DNA from: Xestospongia bergquistia
Lineage: Eukaryota; Porifera; Demospongiae; Haplosclerida; Petrosiidae
Length of the DNA stretch: 64,000 nucleotides
Direction of reading: 5' to 3'
NCBI GenBank assembly: GCA_963965975.1
Contig: OZ014425.1
Location: 2,059,501 to 2,123,500, forward strand
Position numbers and translations under genes: made by a program
Notes under the pieces: generated by a model
The model's database searches: none
What the model was told of the DNA's origin: nothing
The model's input: only the letters and a program-made list of their open reading frames with translations
Part shown: positions 1 to 11,222 of the stretch, piece by piece
How the letters are laid out: every line of letters starts with the position of its first letter
How positions within the stretch are numbered: the first letter of the stretch is position 1

Positions 1-1731
1 TACGTAACACTGCTATTATAAATGCAAGTGACAGTGAAGAAGAAGATAAGCAAAATGCAGATATATCAAGTGTAGATGTTGAGGATATTTTTGGTACTAT
101 TCACTTCATTTACCCTTGGATGTATTTATTGGACTGTCTTTTTTAGCTGAAACAGAGAAAGAAATAGAGCAAATGTTAGCTGGCATGCCTCGTTCTCCAA
201 CAAATCAATCTGGCTTTTATGTTGAAGGTATCTTAAATACACATTTGCTATAATTATTATTTCTTGTGTATAATTAGGGAGTGAAGGTCATGATGGAAGT
301 GGTCATTATGCTGAAATGAAAATTACCTTCCCAGATAGAGAGGATGATGATATGACAGAACAAGAACATCAACAACTCAGCCAACTTCAGAAAATGTTCC
401 CACAAAGTACAGACAGTCAAGGAGAAGGTAGGATTCACTAAATAGCTGGAAAATGTTGTTTATATTATATACTTCAGGCAGTAATGCTAATCTTGATTTA
501 TCAGCAATTATTGAGTCATTGAAAATGAAACCTGAAGATGTAACACCACAACAGCAGATGAAAATCCAACTGATTCGGAATATTCTTGCTGGGAGAGATC
601 CTGAATTAATAGCAAAACTATTGACACTTGTATCACATGGTTGGTCACCAGTTAATGATCATGAAAGTGTAAGCATTCTAAAATGTTTTGTGCGTTATAT
701 GTAATTATTTCTACATTCTTTGTAGGGATCCACTACACAACTCATTTCTGATATTGAGAACAAACTGTTGCAATCACAAGAAAAACAGAGGCTTGAAACA
801 GAAGAACATTTCCGCACACAGGCCCAATTTTCAGAAACTCTTCAGAGACGCCTTGAGGAGCAAGCAGCCAAACACATGGAGGTACAATCTTCACCATATA
901 ATGAACTCTTATGAAAATAGTACCTATTAATAGAGCATTCAAGAACAGCTTGATTTGCAGAAAAAAATGATGGCTGAAAAACTAGAAGAGCAACGAAAAC
1001 TTTTGGAAGAAGAAAGAGTAAGTGTGTTGCATATTTTTGTTGTTATCACTGTTGCACACTAGAAGAAACATCGCCGTATGAAACATCATTCAATTACCAG
1101 TGACAGTGATTCTGATGATGAATTGAATCTTGTTCATGCTACACCATTACCAGTTGTAGTTGCTAAAGATAAAGTAAAAGACAAAGCCCAGTAAAAATAG
1201 TTATCATTGTATTTCAGGCAAAAACCATGTTAGCCAAGATCCATCATCAGTCTCCACTGAAATGGGAAGACTTTAGTGAAAAAAACACTGGTATTCCAGA
1301 GCCACCTCCACCTCCCCCAGTGGCATATTTTAAATGTTGGTGACTCTTGGCAATATACTTAAATTTATTTTAATTTTTAGCTGCTATTAATGATCCTAAT
1401 ACAAAAAGATTTGGAAAAAGACGAGGTACTTCATATGAGTATGAAAAAACATCACAAGCATTTGACAGATATACTTCTGGTGAATTAGTTGATGATGATG
1501 ATGATGAAGGTAGTCATTTTCTGTGTAACTATAAGAATCTTAGTTGTTGTGTATTTATTGTAGGGTTAACACAAGCCAGAGCTAAAATAGCAACACGTAA
1601 AAGAGCTGACATTATGAAAGTTGAAGGGGACACTGAAGCTAGAGTATGACCCTCTTAATTTGGTACTTTTTACTTTTATTCTCATTCAACAGACAATAGC
1701 AGGTACTGCAAAGATATCTGTTCTCTCTTGA
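1..1731 (+). CDS. 3' part of unrecognised coiled-coil protein gene
   Basis: Eleven exons can be chained in one reading frame: 1-93, 147-227, 278-427, 478-668, 726-881, 949-1017, 1063-1173, 1218-1335, 1381-1509, 1564-1643 and 1693-1731. All introns are 44-67 bp with GT-AG borders, and the 5' end lies outside the window. The visible part is about 405 residues. It has an acidic start, a Gln/Glu/Lys/Arg-rich stretch typical of a coiled coil (exons 726-881 and 949-1017, rich in QRLEEQ/EEQRKLLEEER), a Ser-Asp-rich segment, a run of six prolines, and an acidic DDDDDE stretch near the C-terminus. I do not recognise the family. A cytoskeletal or ciliary scaffold is possible but unsupported. It ends 185 bp from the convergent nibrin gene. 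Confidence 0.75.
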
Positions 1732-1916
1732 TAGATATTATTACTAACATTTTATACATAAACATACCTACATTGGTACATATGATTTTAACTACTAATT
1801 TAATTTTGTAACCATAAATTCTTTCTATTGATTCTTCTGTTGTAAGTGACAGTGTCCAAAAACATTTTAATAATAACATAAATGATCAAAAACACAAAAA
1901 TGAGAAGGAATATTGC

Positions 1917-4900
1917 TTATTGAACTTCTTTAAGATCTTCACCGCCAATAATTCTATTGATGCTGGAATGGGAATGAGGATGAATGACCTATAATGGAAT
2001 AAAAAGGAGTGTCATAAGACAATACATGTACAAAGGAAAGAAAATGTTAAAATGATAAAAGTATTATATATGTACAGTATGCTATACCATATAACAGGTA
2101 TCTAAATATTATTTTTATTATGCTTTAACAGACCAATGAAATTGCTTGATTTTAGGTTTATAAATATCAAAACAATCTTGCTAAGTCAGCAAGAGCTTTA
2201 TAAGTGTTCCTGAACACTCAAAACCTCCAATGAATGTTTATTAACCTCCCAGCAAAAGTGATATTCACTAGTGTATCCATTGTTATATATAAGTGCACAC
2301 AGGTGTGGCTTGGCCACACCCTCATACCACATGGTTTTTCCAAGAGTAACAAGGGCATACCATATCACTGTTTTCACACAGAATTACTTTGTAAATTTAT
2401 GCTAGAAACCAATTCTTATTAGAAAAATGTCATCATCCTAATTAATTAATGAAATTAGAACAATCTTAAACTCTATTCAAAAATGACAAAGCCTTAATAT
2501 CTGTACAGCAGTCTTTAATAAAGAATGCATCAAATGTTGCAATTACCTTTCTAAATTTCTTGAAGTTCCTTGTGTCATTATAATGTATGACATTGTCTTC
2601 CACATCATATAGATCTTTAGGTCTAAACAGACTTAAGCTCTCTATCATTACATGAGCAGATGGAGGTTGAGAACTGTCTTCACTGGACTGCATTAATGTC
2701 TACACAACAGCAGCAATATATTTTAGTACTATTTAGCTGGTAATTACCTCAGAATGCTTCTTAGGCCTCTTGCGAGCACAGATAAAACCATTCTCATTTA
2801 AAATTGGATCATATTTTGGAGAGGATAGTCTAGACTACATCAAGACAAGTACATAATAAATAAAGCAAAGAACAATTTACATGAGATCTTACCATTTCTT
2901 CATTGTTGCTGTCATGCTCATTTCCTTCCATTTCCTTCTTTGCCATAAACTCTTCATATTCTTGAGGAGTAACAAGACGAATTGAGTGACCTTCTTTAAT
3001 TGCTTTCAAATGAGTTCTTTGGGACTTTAATCCTTCAAACATTGATCTGCGAGGTAAAGGATTCTCACTTTCACCAGTCTGTGTTACTGAAGTACTCCCA
3101 TTGAATGATGTAGCTCTAAGACTGAAACCCATGTTTGTATTTTGGGTTTCAGTCTGAAATGGAGTCTTTGGAGTAGACATTTTCTCTTTTCTTGTACTGA
3201 GGTAACCTGATTTAGAAGCAGGTGATGTTACCGGAGTACTAATTTGAGTAGTGGATCTGAGACTGGTGTCATGTTTGGTCTTTTTAATAGCAACAGGTTC
3301 AGTCTGAATTTGTTCTTCCCTGTGTAAATATAGATTATTTTAAAACACTACAGTATAACATTTACCTTTGTCTTTTAGTTGGGCCTCTAGCAGGTGGAGT
3401 CTGTATTGAGAGGACAGGATGTGAAAATGTCTCTTGAAATGAATCTGGAGCTAAGATAGTTGCATTTGATTGCTGTGTGGTTGTGGGTTCAGGAAGAGTG
3501 TCATTTGATAGTTCATAATGTTTGTTACTCTGTATTTGCTCTTGCTTAGTAATAGTCAGCTGTACTGAAGGTTGTCTAGTATTAGTCTGCTGTACTGAAG
3601 GTTGTCTAGTATTAGTCAGCTGTACTGAAGGTTGTCTAGTATTAGTCTGCTGTACTGAAGGTTGTCTATTATTAGTCTGCTGTACTGAAGGTTGTCTATT
3701 ATTAGTCTGCTGCACTGAAGGTTGTCTATTATTAGTCTGCTGTACTGAAGGTTGTCTAGTATTAGTCTGCTGCACTGAAGGTTGTCTAGTATTAGTCTGC
3801 TGCACTGAAGGTTGTCTAGTATTAGTCTGCTGTACTGAAGGTTGTCTAGTATTAGTCTGTACTGAGGGTAAAACAGATGAAGATGACAGTTGATCATCTG
3901 TCTCAAACAAAGAGTCTAGAGGATTACTTGTGATCTAAGATAGAACAAACTCATTAACTTAAAACATTGATGTCAATGACATAAATCAAGAAATAAAAGT
4001 CTCAATATGGTGCTGGTTAACAAACAACAAATTAACTAAGTCATAACTTACTTCTTGTTTAATCAGTGTTTCGTCAACTTTCAATTCCTCTTGGTCAGTG
4101 ACATTAGTCAGTGTTTTGGGTATATCTTGAGTTGATAACTCAGTATTATAAGCTAATACTGAGGCATTAGACTGCTCTGTCTCTTGTGTGCAAAGAAGGG
4201 AAGTAGTGTGTAGAGGAAGAGATTGCTGGGAGAGAGATGGAGCCGGCAATTGGCTTGGGAGTTGAGAACTAACTAAGGAAATATAATTATATATCTATTG
4301 TTAGGGGTATATTTCACCTGATGCTATTCTAGGGTTGCAGTATTGAAGTGTTGAACACTGCAGTATAGCATATCCTATCTCTGACTCTGGAATCAGTCTT
4401 AGACCAGTTCTGTAAGAAATAAATAGCAGCAACTTTCATATATGTCCTTACTCTTGAATTAATTTATGCACTTTTTCTAGTAAAGGTTCTCCTGAACCAC
4501 TTGGGTGAATAACTAGCGTGTTTTCATTACAAAGTTGATCTGAAGAAATTATAGTATCGTTATTAATGAGATGAGTTGTCCCAGAAGCTGCTCTAAGGCA
4601 ATATTGCAGTGTGGAGTGCTATCAGGTCATCATCTTTTAATAATAAAACATTTTTAAAACATACTTGTTTCTCACTCAGAAAATAAATGTGCTTCTTGTT
4701 AAATAACTTCCGACGTTCCAGATTAGGTTTTAAAGAGAGGATGGAACAGTTCTCACCCACTAAATTACTATCCACTAACTTAGGAATGTAACTATATATT
4801 TCTATCATTATTACATCAATTATATCGTATTAAATACTTGTTTGTTGGTGGTAATATTCTCTTGTCTTTGATACATTGTATTGCCTCTTGTAGCCAGGAT

Positions 4901-6178
4901 ATTGTAACAATGGGGCGGCAGCTAGATAAAGCATTCACTACCTAAAACAACATGAATTTTGGGCTTAAGAATAGCAGATTAGGTAGTTAGGTAGGTGTGC
5001 TCTTATTCACACAGTACACATGCTGTTATATTAGAGCTAGACAGCTATGTCATAACTTGTACTGAGCCACCCAACACAGTTTATGAGCTCACATTCACTC
5101 AATAACCAACTCTGTAATTATTTTAAAGGGACACAGACATGGAATCAGAAAGGTTTAAACCATTGCTGTATACAGAATAGTTTAATTATGCATAAGAGGT
5201 GTGACTTGGAGCATCATCATTACTTGAGCAAGATGATGTACTTTCTCAAATCTTTACAAAATATCTATTTACTTGCTGCTCATACTTACTAAACTGTGTT
5301 TTGAATTTGGTCTGCTTTGGTTTCACTTCAGTTTTGTTGTAATGGTTTTGCAAGCTTCTAAAAAATGATGAGGTCACACGTGTATCACATTTATACATGC
5401 AATATCATCTTGAAAAAGTAGAATCAAGATTCAAGATGATGCAGAGATTTCTGTTTCTGTGCTTGTGACCCCTTAAGGCTATATCCTTTGGTTGTATGTT
5501 ATTATAAAGTTATACCTTAACTGTTACTGTTACAGCTGTCATCACAAGATGAGTACAGGAAGACGACCAGTTAGAGACCATTGTTCCTTCTAAATACAGT
5601 CCACATACATGTTATCCCTTTATTACACAACTTGCCTAGTTGTTGTACAAGTTGACGCACAGTCTGTTTCTGATCTATAGACATGTTAGAACAGCAAATT
5701 GACAGCTTTTGGTTCAACAATCTACATTATTAGAGGATGTGGCTGTAATAATGTACAGATCATACAAACCTGTAAGAACTTAGACCCTGTCCAAACTTGA
5801 TTACATCATTATGACATATTGTCTGTTGAGTGGTGATTCTATTCCTGTTGATTTCAGTGCCAAATTTAGAAGATAGATCTTCAAGTTGTACACTGTCAGT
5901 CTAAAAAAACGTTACTACATTAATTGCCAAAATAAATTGTTTAAATAATCATTTGAGTATAAATTATTTATTTAGAGCATAGTTCATGCTGAGGACCTAA
6001 TATCATCAACTAGCTTCATTTCTCATCTCTTTTAAGATAAATACTTTGGTTTATATTAATGTAACAGTAGTAGATTAATGTACATACCTTTATTTTGATC
6101 ACAGCATGTTTTCTACTAATAGATTGGTCATCAACAATTGTGATATCACAATCTAAATGGATGGAATTATTATTATTC
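1917..6178 (-). CDS. NBN: Nibrin (MRN complex subunit), near-complete gene
   Basis: Nibrin joins MRE11 and RAD50 in the nuclear MRN complex and recruits ATM to double-strand breaks. Fourteen exons chain in frame on the - strand: 6178-6088, 5900-5770, 5721-5636, 5589-5516, 4941-4838, 4791-4665, 4618-4452, 4409-4318, 4272-4052, 3934-3366, 3319-2893, 2834-2748, 2699-2547 and 1988-1917, giving about 800 residues (human about 754). The first two exons give an FHA domain (DDQSISRKHAV, SSKFGT). The next six give the tandem BRCT region (NWSSSCTHLVM, SCRPIV, RRKLFNKKHIYFL, GLRLIPESEIG). A long low-complexity linker follows, then NFKKFRK, the MRE11-binding core, and IIGGEDL near the end. The two largest introns (about 570 and 560 bp) hold nothing I can identify. 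The short first exon with the start codon was not found. The acidic C-terminal ATM-binding tail of vertebrate nibrin also seems absent. The gene's 5' side abuts the transposon array. Confidence 0.9.
3555..3865 (-). repeat. 30-bp coding minisatellite in nibrin
   Basis: About ten near-identical 30-bp units sit inside the large linker exon of nibrin. Each encodes a ten-residue unit of the form QTNTRQPSVQ, with variants NNR for NTR and QLT for QQT. The repeats stay in frame and lie in the disordered linker between the BRCT and MRE11-binding regions. On the + strand they also give a spurious open frame. Confidence 0.9.
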
Positions 6179-6351
6179 CTTTAAAATTAAAAAAATTAAT
6201 TTACATAATAAAATGTGTATAATTAGGTGCAATCAAACTAATAAGAGGTTACTATAACAATGGAATGTGTGCACTATACTATATTGTGAGATATATTGAG
6301 AAGTTGCTTTAATGGACGATGGACTAACCACGTCATTGTCAGAGCGCAGAC
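6179..6351. other. Gap between nibrin FHA exon and Ginger end
   Basis: This AT-rich stretch should hold, or lead to, nibrin exon 1 on the - strand. A short - strand frame beginning MTWLVHRPLK is present near 6335 and resembles the start of nibrin only vaguely. No splice pairing to the exon at 6178 works without a stop codon, so I make no exon call. Confidence 0.3.
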
Positions 6352-6604
6352 TGTCCCCCTGGACAATTTACACTAGTGTAAAATGCTCCCCAGACATTCT
6401 GCACTAGTGCTAATTGTCTCAGTTAGTGTGAAGTGTCTCCCCATCAATGGATGAATAAAAACTACTAACTGAGTTACCAACCACATATAAACTTTATAAT
6501 ACATGTAAATTCTTCCCAGTTAAAGCTTAAATGTATAAAATCAACTAAAACACATTGCTCACACTTTTAAGATCGAGATCTAGATCTAGCTACTAGACAG
6601 AGAG

Positions 6605-7230
6605 ATGGCTGCTGATAAAGACAATCATGACTTCCTTTATAACTTTCTTCATTAGAATCATTACCATAGGTACCCAAATGGGTTCACTAAATGTGACAAA
6701 AGAGCTTTACGTCATAAAGCTACTAACTACAAGGTGGAAAGTAGCCATTTATTTTATTATCATAAGACAGGCCAGACAAGCAGGTACCTCACTCATCTAC
6801 TGAAAGAATAAGAATATTAGAAGCATGCCACTCCTTACCTGAAGGCAAGTTACTTTGTCACTGTGAAATATAAATATGTACAGTTGTACACTACATTTAT
6901 ATAATAACAAATTTTAAAAGATATATATGAGGGCATCTGGGCTGTGATAGGACATATGAAAGATTGCTGAAATATTTCTGTGGAAATTGCTATGGAAACA
7001 TATAGCTGATTACGTTAGAATTTGCCCTGTATGTCAAACAACTAATGGTGCAAAATTTGTAAAGCAAGCTGGACCAATCCCTGTTAAACCAAAAGTATGG
7101 AGACAGGTATAATTGTTGATTATTAGTCATGTTAAAGATAATCTGTACTTTTGTGATAATGAACAAAATTTAGTTAAATTCTAATTGCAGGTTGGAGTAG
7201 ATTTGATTGGACTCCTTCCGAAGTCCTAAT
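6605..7230 (+). pseudogene. Unit 1: Ginger transposase relic, N-terminal part
   Basis: Conceptual translation starts MAADKDNHDFLYNFL at 6605. It passes a YPNGFTKCDKRALRHKA segment and then the integrase zinc-binding region (HLGCDRTYERL, ADYVRICPVCQ), ending at VGVDLIGLLPKS. The order matches KRBA2/Ginger-type integrases related to those of Ty3/gypsy elements. Stops and a one-base slip (HI|ADYV) break the frame. Introns are visible at about 6829-6929 (possibly a GC donor) and 7109-7190. The whole catalytic core present in unit 2 is deleted here after 7240. Confidence 0.7.
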
Positions 7231-7261
7231 CAGGAAATTGTACATATCACGTAATTAAAAT

Positions 7262-7795
7262 AGTAAGCAAGCACCTGTTTGTATGGCAGCATATTCCTTC
7301 ATGATATATGGCATGAGTGGATAAGCTGGGTCACCTAATAAGAATATCGGTAATGGATCTTCACTCTCTAAAACCTGTCATCTACATGGCAGTATTACCT
7401 CATTAGGTTCAATTTCGAGTTGGCAAACATCCTGGCATCATGCACACTTCCAGGTCATTTCACCACGACATCCATGAAGCTATACCTGTAATCACAACAG
7501 GCCTGGACATTTAAAGTAAAGTGTAATTTTCTGTTAATGTAGTCAGTAGAATTTAATTTTGCTGTTTAATTTCTATATGTGTCCCATCTATTGCACTGAT
7601 ACACTGAGGGAAATTGAAAGCATCATAGAACCTACTCACCTTTTCTTTAACATCCTCCTCTGTGACGGGAAGCTTGATATACTTTGGCTTGCGATACACA
7701 GATATAACAGATGAGACTCGCCATAATATAACCATCAACTTGCAAAACATTAAAAAATCTTTAATGGATGTAGGTAAGTGCAATAGTAGCAAATT
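7262..7795 (-). pseudogene. Unit 1: PIF/Harbinger transposase fragment
   Basis: Reading right to left, the fragment gives a helix-rich start (LLLHLPTSIKDFLMF) and then [16 protein letters not shown], the first catalytic Asp motif of DDE_Tnp_4 / HARBI1-like nucleases. A one-base slip follows, then [31 protein letters not shown] and [16 protein letters not shown], which carries the second Asp. The C-terminal third with the Glu is missing. In this unit the Trp before PGSVHDAR is a stop. The fragment sits between the two Ginger genes and so was inserted into that element. Confidence 0.8.
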
Positions 7796-7864
7796 TATTT
7801 TAGATGTTGTTGGTTTTCAATGAATGTAATATAAACTTATCTTCAAATCCTAGGTTAAAGTTTT

Positions 7865-8911
7865 TTTCATAAAATGATTGCACTCAATTCCTCCTCTTCC
7901 TCTACCCATCATAATCAACAAAGAAAACTTCTTTACTCAGACTCCTTTCAACTTGTCGTTCGTTTGTTCATCTAAGCCATACATATCAGAAAGTTCAATG
8001 TATGATTTTGCTTCTAGTACTCTGATGATTAATGGTGGATTTCTCCAGACTTTTTCCAATGGAGTTTCTATACCATCACCAATTCTCATCTCAGCTACAT
8101 GACAAATATCAAGTCACCTTCCAAACTCTAGCAGCAAACATATGTCAAGCAACCTCGAGTTAAGGAATCTATGACATTTGCAGCTCAAAATCATGTTGTT
8201 AAATATTGGATGAAGGACCTCCTACTCTACCCTAGTGATAAGGACTACATTACAAGTGGAAAATGGCTCACTGATAATATTATTACGGCAGGACAGAAAT
8301 TGCTAAAGATGGCTCATCCTAATATGGAAGGGCTGCAGCCTCCTATCTTAGGTGACACACTGGCCTTTGAAATACAGAGAGGAAGATTCGTTCAATTCTA
8401 AATGTCTCAGGTTCCCACTGGATCACAGTATGCAATGTTGGGAGTCAGCTAGGATAAGTTAATGTGGATGACAGTTCGCTAAGTGGTTCTATACACAGTC
8501 ACACAAAGAAACAGATAGCCACCATCCTTTTTTCTCCCAAGAAGAAAATAATAAATTTTCTAGCTGTTCAAATTCAACATGGTGGAAGTGATTGCGGTCT
8601 CTTTGCATTGGCTTTTGCCACATCACTTAGTTTTTGTGAAAATCCATCTCAAATAACATATATACAACATGTGTTTCATAATCATCTAGTTTCTTGTATT
8701 GAAGCCAAAAATCTTACTGAATTTCTTTCCCATAGTAGAACAAAAAAAGCTCAGATGAATTGTCAAATAACTTACAACATCTATTGTGTTTGCTGGCTAC
8801 CAGAGAGTAGTAGAATGATATGTTGATGTTTGTGTAATAAATGGTACCACTATGTTTGTGTGAACACTCCTAAAGAAGCTTGGGAAAAGAGAAAATTAGA
8901 ATGGTTTTTGT
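7865..8911 (+). pseudogene. Unit 1: Ulp1-like cysteine protease with PHD-like tail
   Basis: The Ulp1/SENP (C48) family cleaves SUMO-like conjugates. The signature is readable: GSHWITVCNVG (His), VNVDDS (Asp), then AVQIQHGGSDCGLFALA (Gln and nucleophile Cys). It is followed by a Cys/His-rich tail ending CNKWYHYVCVN. The front part (WMKDLLLYPSDKDYI) and catalytic part are in different frames, joined at a slip near 8398 (QF/LNVSG). A stop precedes VNVDDS and another interrupts the Cys-rich tail. The same slip occurs in every unit, so the gene was already dead before amplification. It is probably the accessory gene of the Ginger-like element. Confidence 0.72.
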
Positions 8912-9283
8912 AACAGTTGTTCATAGGTTGTTTTATTATCCTCTATTAGTCCACTTGTTGAACATACATTATTAACTTTTTCAATGCATTAATACAATTT
9001 TTTTCTTTCATTCATTGTTGTTGAGTAAATAACTAGACATACGTATACGCAGTGTAGAGCCTCGCGCAGTGAATTGCATACATTTTTGTTAGACAAAGAG
9101 CCACAAGAGTTCCGAGTTACAAGTTCAGATTGCAGCTAAAGGTCGTGGAGCTAGTGCAGTAACATTCCTAAGCGTTACACTGAAGCACGTGAGCATACGT
9201 TTGCGCGTTGCACTGAAACAATTGCATTCTAAAGCGTGACACATACATATATACATACATACATACAAACTATCTGCGAGATG
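8898..9283. repeat. Unit 1: single copy of the roughly 400-bp repeat
   Basis: This is one copy of the sequence that is tandemly repeated in other units. It begins at the AGAATGGTTTTTGTAACAG junction that overlaps the end of the Ulp1-like frame and ends in an ACAT microsatellite plus CTGCGAGATGCGA. No coding potential was recognised. Confidence 0.8.
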
Positions 9284-11144
9284 CGACGCATGATTATTTG
9301 CCTAGCGCTAAGGTGCTCGGCAATAAGCACTATAGACCCTCTGCAAAGGGCGTGTCAATAACGTGGGGGTGTTTCCTGTCGACCATGTTGGTGTACATGT
9401 GTAATTATGAACTCCAGTAATCGATCAAGGAACGGTCCTTTTTTGCCTGATTACGTATCTACTTTGGATAATCCTGATGCTAAAAAGAGATACCTGGAAA
9501 AATTGGCTATTATTGGGGGGTTGGATCCATGTGAAACTGTCAGGAGTGATTGGGAAGATGATGTGGACAAATGGCCGAGTATAACCTGTATCCATATAGG
9601 CATGTATTTGCTGGTTACTCCAAGTCCATATAGTGGCGATGATTTAGTTAATTATAAAAGTATGGACTGCTATATTAATTTTCTTTCTGGATGGGTGAGA
9701 GAAATACTCGTCAGAGCACCAAGCAATAATCTTCGAGTTATTATTGCTAAGGTATAAATAACTTTTGTGATTTGCATTATTGTGTTATTATAATATAGGT
9801 GAATCATTCTCAGCGGCTGAGTGAAAAGCCATTGATTCCCTGGATCATTGCTGAAACAGGAGGAAAAATTCTTGGGGGTCACTGCAACTGTACAGCAGGA
9901 TTAGGTGAGACTTGCTCACACATTGCATCAACTCTATGGGCCATTGAATCTGGTGTCCGTCTCAGAGACTCTATGACAGTGACCCAGAAGGAAGCTTACT
10001 GGATACTTCCAACAAAAGTCAAAGTTTCTGTAACCGTAGCAAATATGGTGATGGAAAATGTTGAACAGAGAGCCTTATCCTCCTTTGATTACCAGCCTTT
10101 ATTTTGGAAATGATATGTTGATGACACCTTCACAGCATTACCAGGAAGTGTTATTGATCGTTTTCACAAACATCTTAATTCCATAGAACCGTCCATACAG
10201 TTCACTGTTGAGATAGAAGAAAACGGCCGCCTCCCATGTCATTAGAAATGATGATGGAACCCTATGCTCATCTGTCTATTGAAAGAAAACTCACACTGAT
10301 CAATACCTGCAGTATTCTTCCCACCACCCCTCCTCCCATAAGCAGTCTGTTGCTCGCACATTATTCACTAGAGCTTCTACACATTCCTCCAGCCTTGTAC
10401 AACAAGCTGACGAGGAAACTCGTATTATAAAGGCTCTACGTAATAATGGTTATCCCAACACATTCATCATGGATTGTCGCAAGAAAGTACAACAGAAGAG
10501 ACCCAACCCATCATTGTTGTCCAACTCCACCATCACTGACAGTTCCCCTCCAATCAGGGTAACCATCCCTTATGTGCAAGGACAGTCAGAAGCCATCAGG
10601 AGGATACTAAGATCTCTGGATATACAAGTAATCTTTAGACCTCTTACTACTTTAAGAAAAATGATATCTAGGCCTAAGGATCCTACATCTGTTTTTTCAC
10701 AAACAGGAGTGGTATATAACATATCTTGCCAAGAGTGTAGTTCTTCTTATGTTGGCCAGACAGGGCGAAGTTTACAACAACGCATTAGAGAACACAAAAG
10801 AGCAGTACAACAACAGAATATATCCACCAATGCTCTAGCAGAACATGCTTGGCATAAGGGCCACAAGATCAACTGGGATAAACCCACCATCCTAGCCCGC
10901 CACCCATACCTTATGCAGAGATGCATCCTGGAATCTTGGCATATTCACTATCATAAGGGTACCGTCAATAGAGAGCAGGGTCCCATACCTCAAGCTTACC
11001 TCACGCTCCAGAACAGAGCGCATGAGCCGCACCCAACCCACGCAATGCGTGCATCCATTCCTGGTACGTCGATATGTACTACATCAACTCCTGGGATGAC
11101 TACCAACAACGAAAAAGACGCTAACCTTTGAACCTAGTTTAGAG

Positions 11145-11154
11145 TATAAATAGG
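11145..11154 (+). promoter_or_regulatory. TATA-like box in Penelope 3' region
   Basis: TATAAATAGG lies about 40 bp upstream of the ribozyme-like core. Penelope-like elements can carry promoter sequence in their pseudo-LTR, so this may be such a box. It is repeated in units 2 and 4. Function is inferred from sequence alone. Confidence 0.35.
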
Positions 11155-11191
11155 ACTGTTTTTCATTCATGCATTTATTATTATGTAGCCA

Positions 11192-11222
11192 CTGATGATG
11201 ACAGTTGATCTAACTGTTGAAA
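11192..11222 (+). ncRNA. Unit 1: hammerhead-ribozyme-like core
   Basis: CTGATGA is followed by a perfect 6-bp hairpin (ACAGTT / AACTGT) and then GAAA, the conserved core and helix II of a hammerhead ribozyme. Such ribozymes are known in Penelope-like elements. Helices I and III and the cleavage site could not be assigned with confidence, so activity is unproven. Confidence 0.5.

Noticed and set aside
3555-3865. Regular 30-bp repeats that could be taken for a CRISPR array
   Set aside because: The repeats are contiguous without unique spacers, stay in frame in a nibrin exon, and the genome is eukaryotic.
3522-3893. Open + strand frame of repeating Cys-Leu-Val codons
   Set aside because: It is the complement of the nibrin minisatellite; the - strand frame fits the gene on both sides.
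5083-5292. Open frame MSSHSLNNQ, repeated at 18242-18451
   Set aside because: It lies within a nibrin intron and recurs only because the intron was duplicated; no domain or splice support.
6300-6350. MTWLVHRPLK as nibrin exon 1
   Set aside because: Its similarity to nibrin starts is slight and no splice pairing to the FHA exon avoids a stop.
9670-9882. - strand frame starting MTPKNFSSC, repeated in other units
   Set aside because: Shadow of the SWIM exon region and its intron; no independent support.
10060-11131. Reverse transcriptase part of an LTR or LINE element
   Set aside because: The RT is followed by a GIY-YIG endonuclease, which marks a Penelope-like element.
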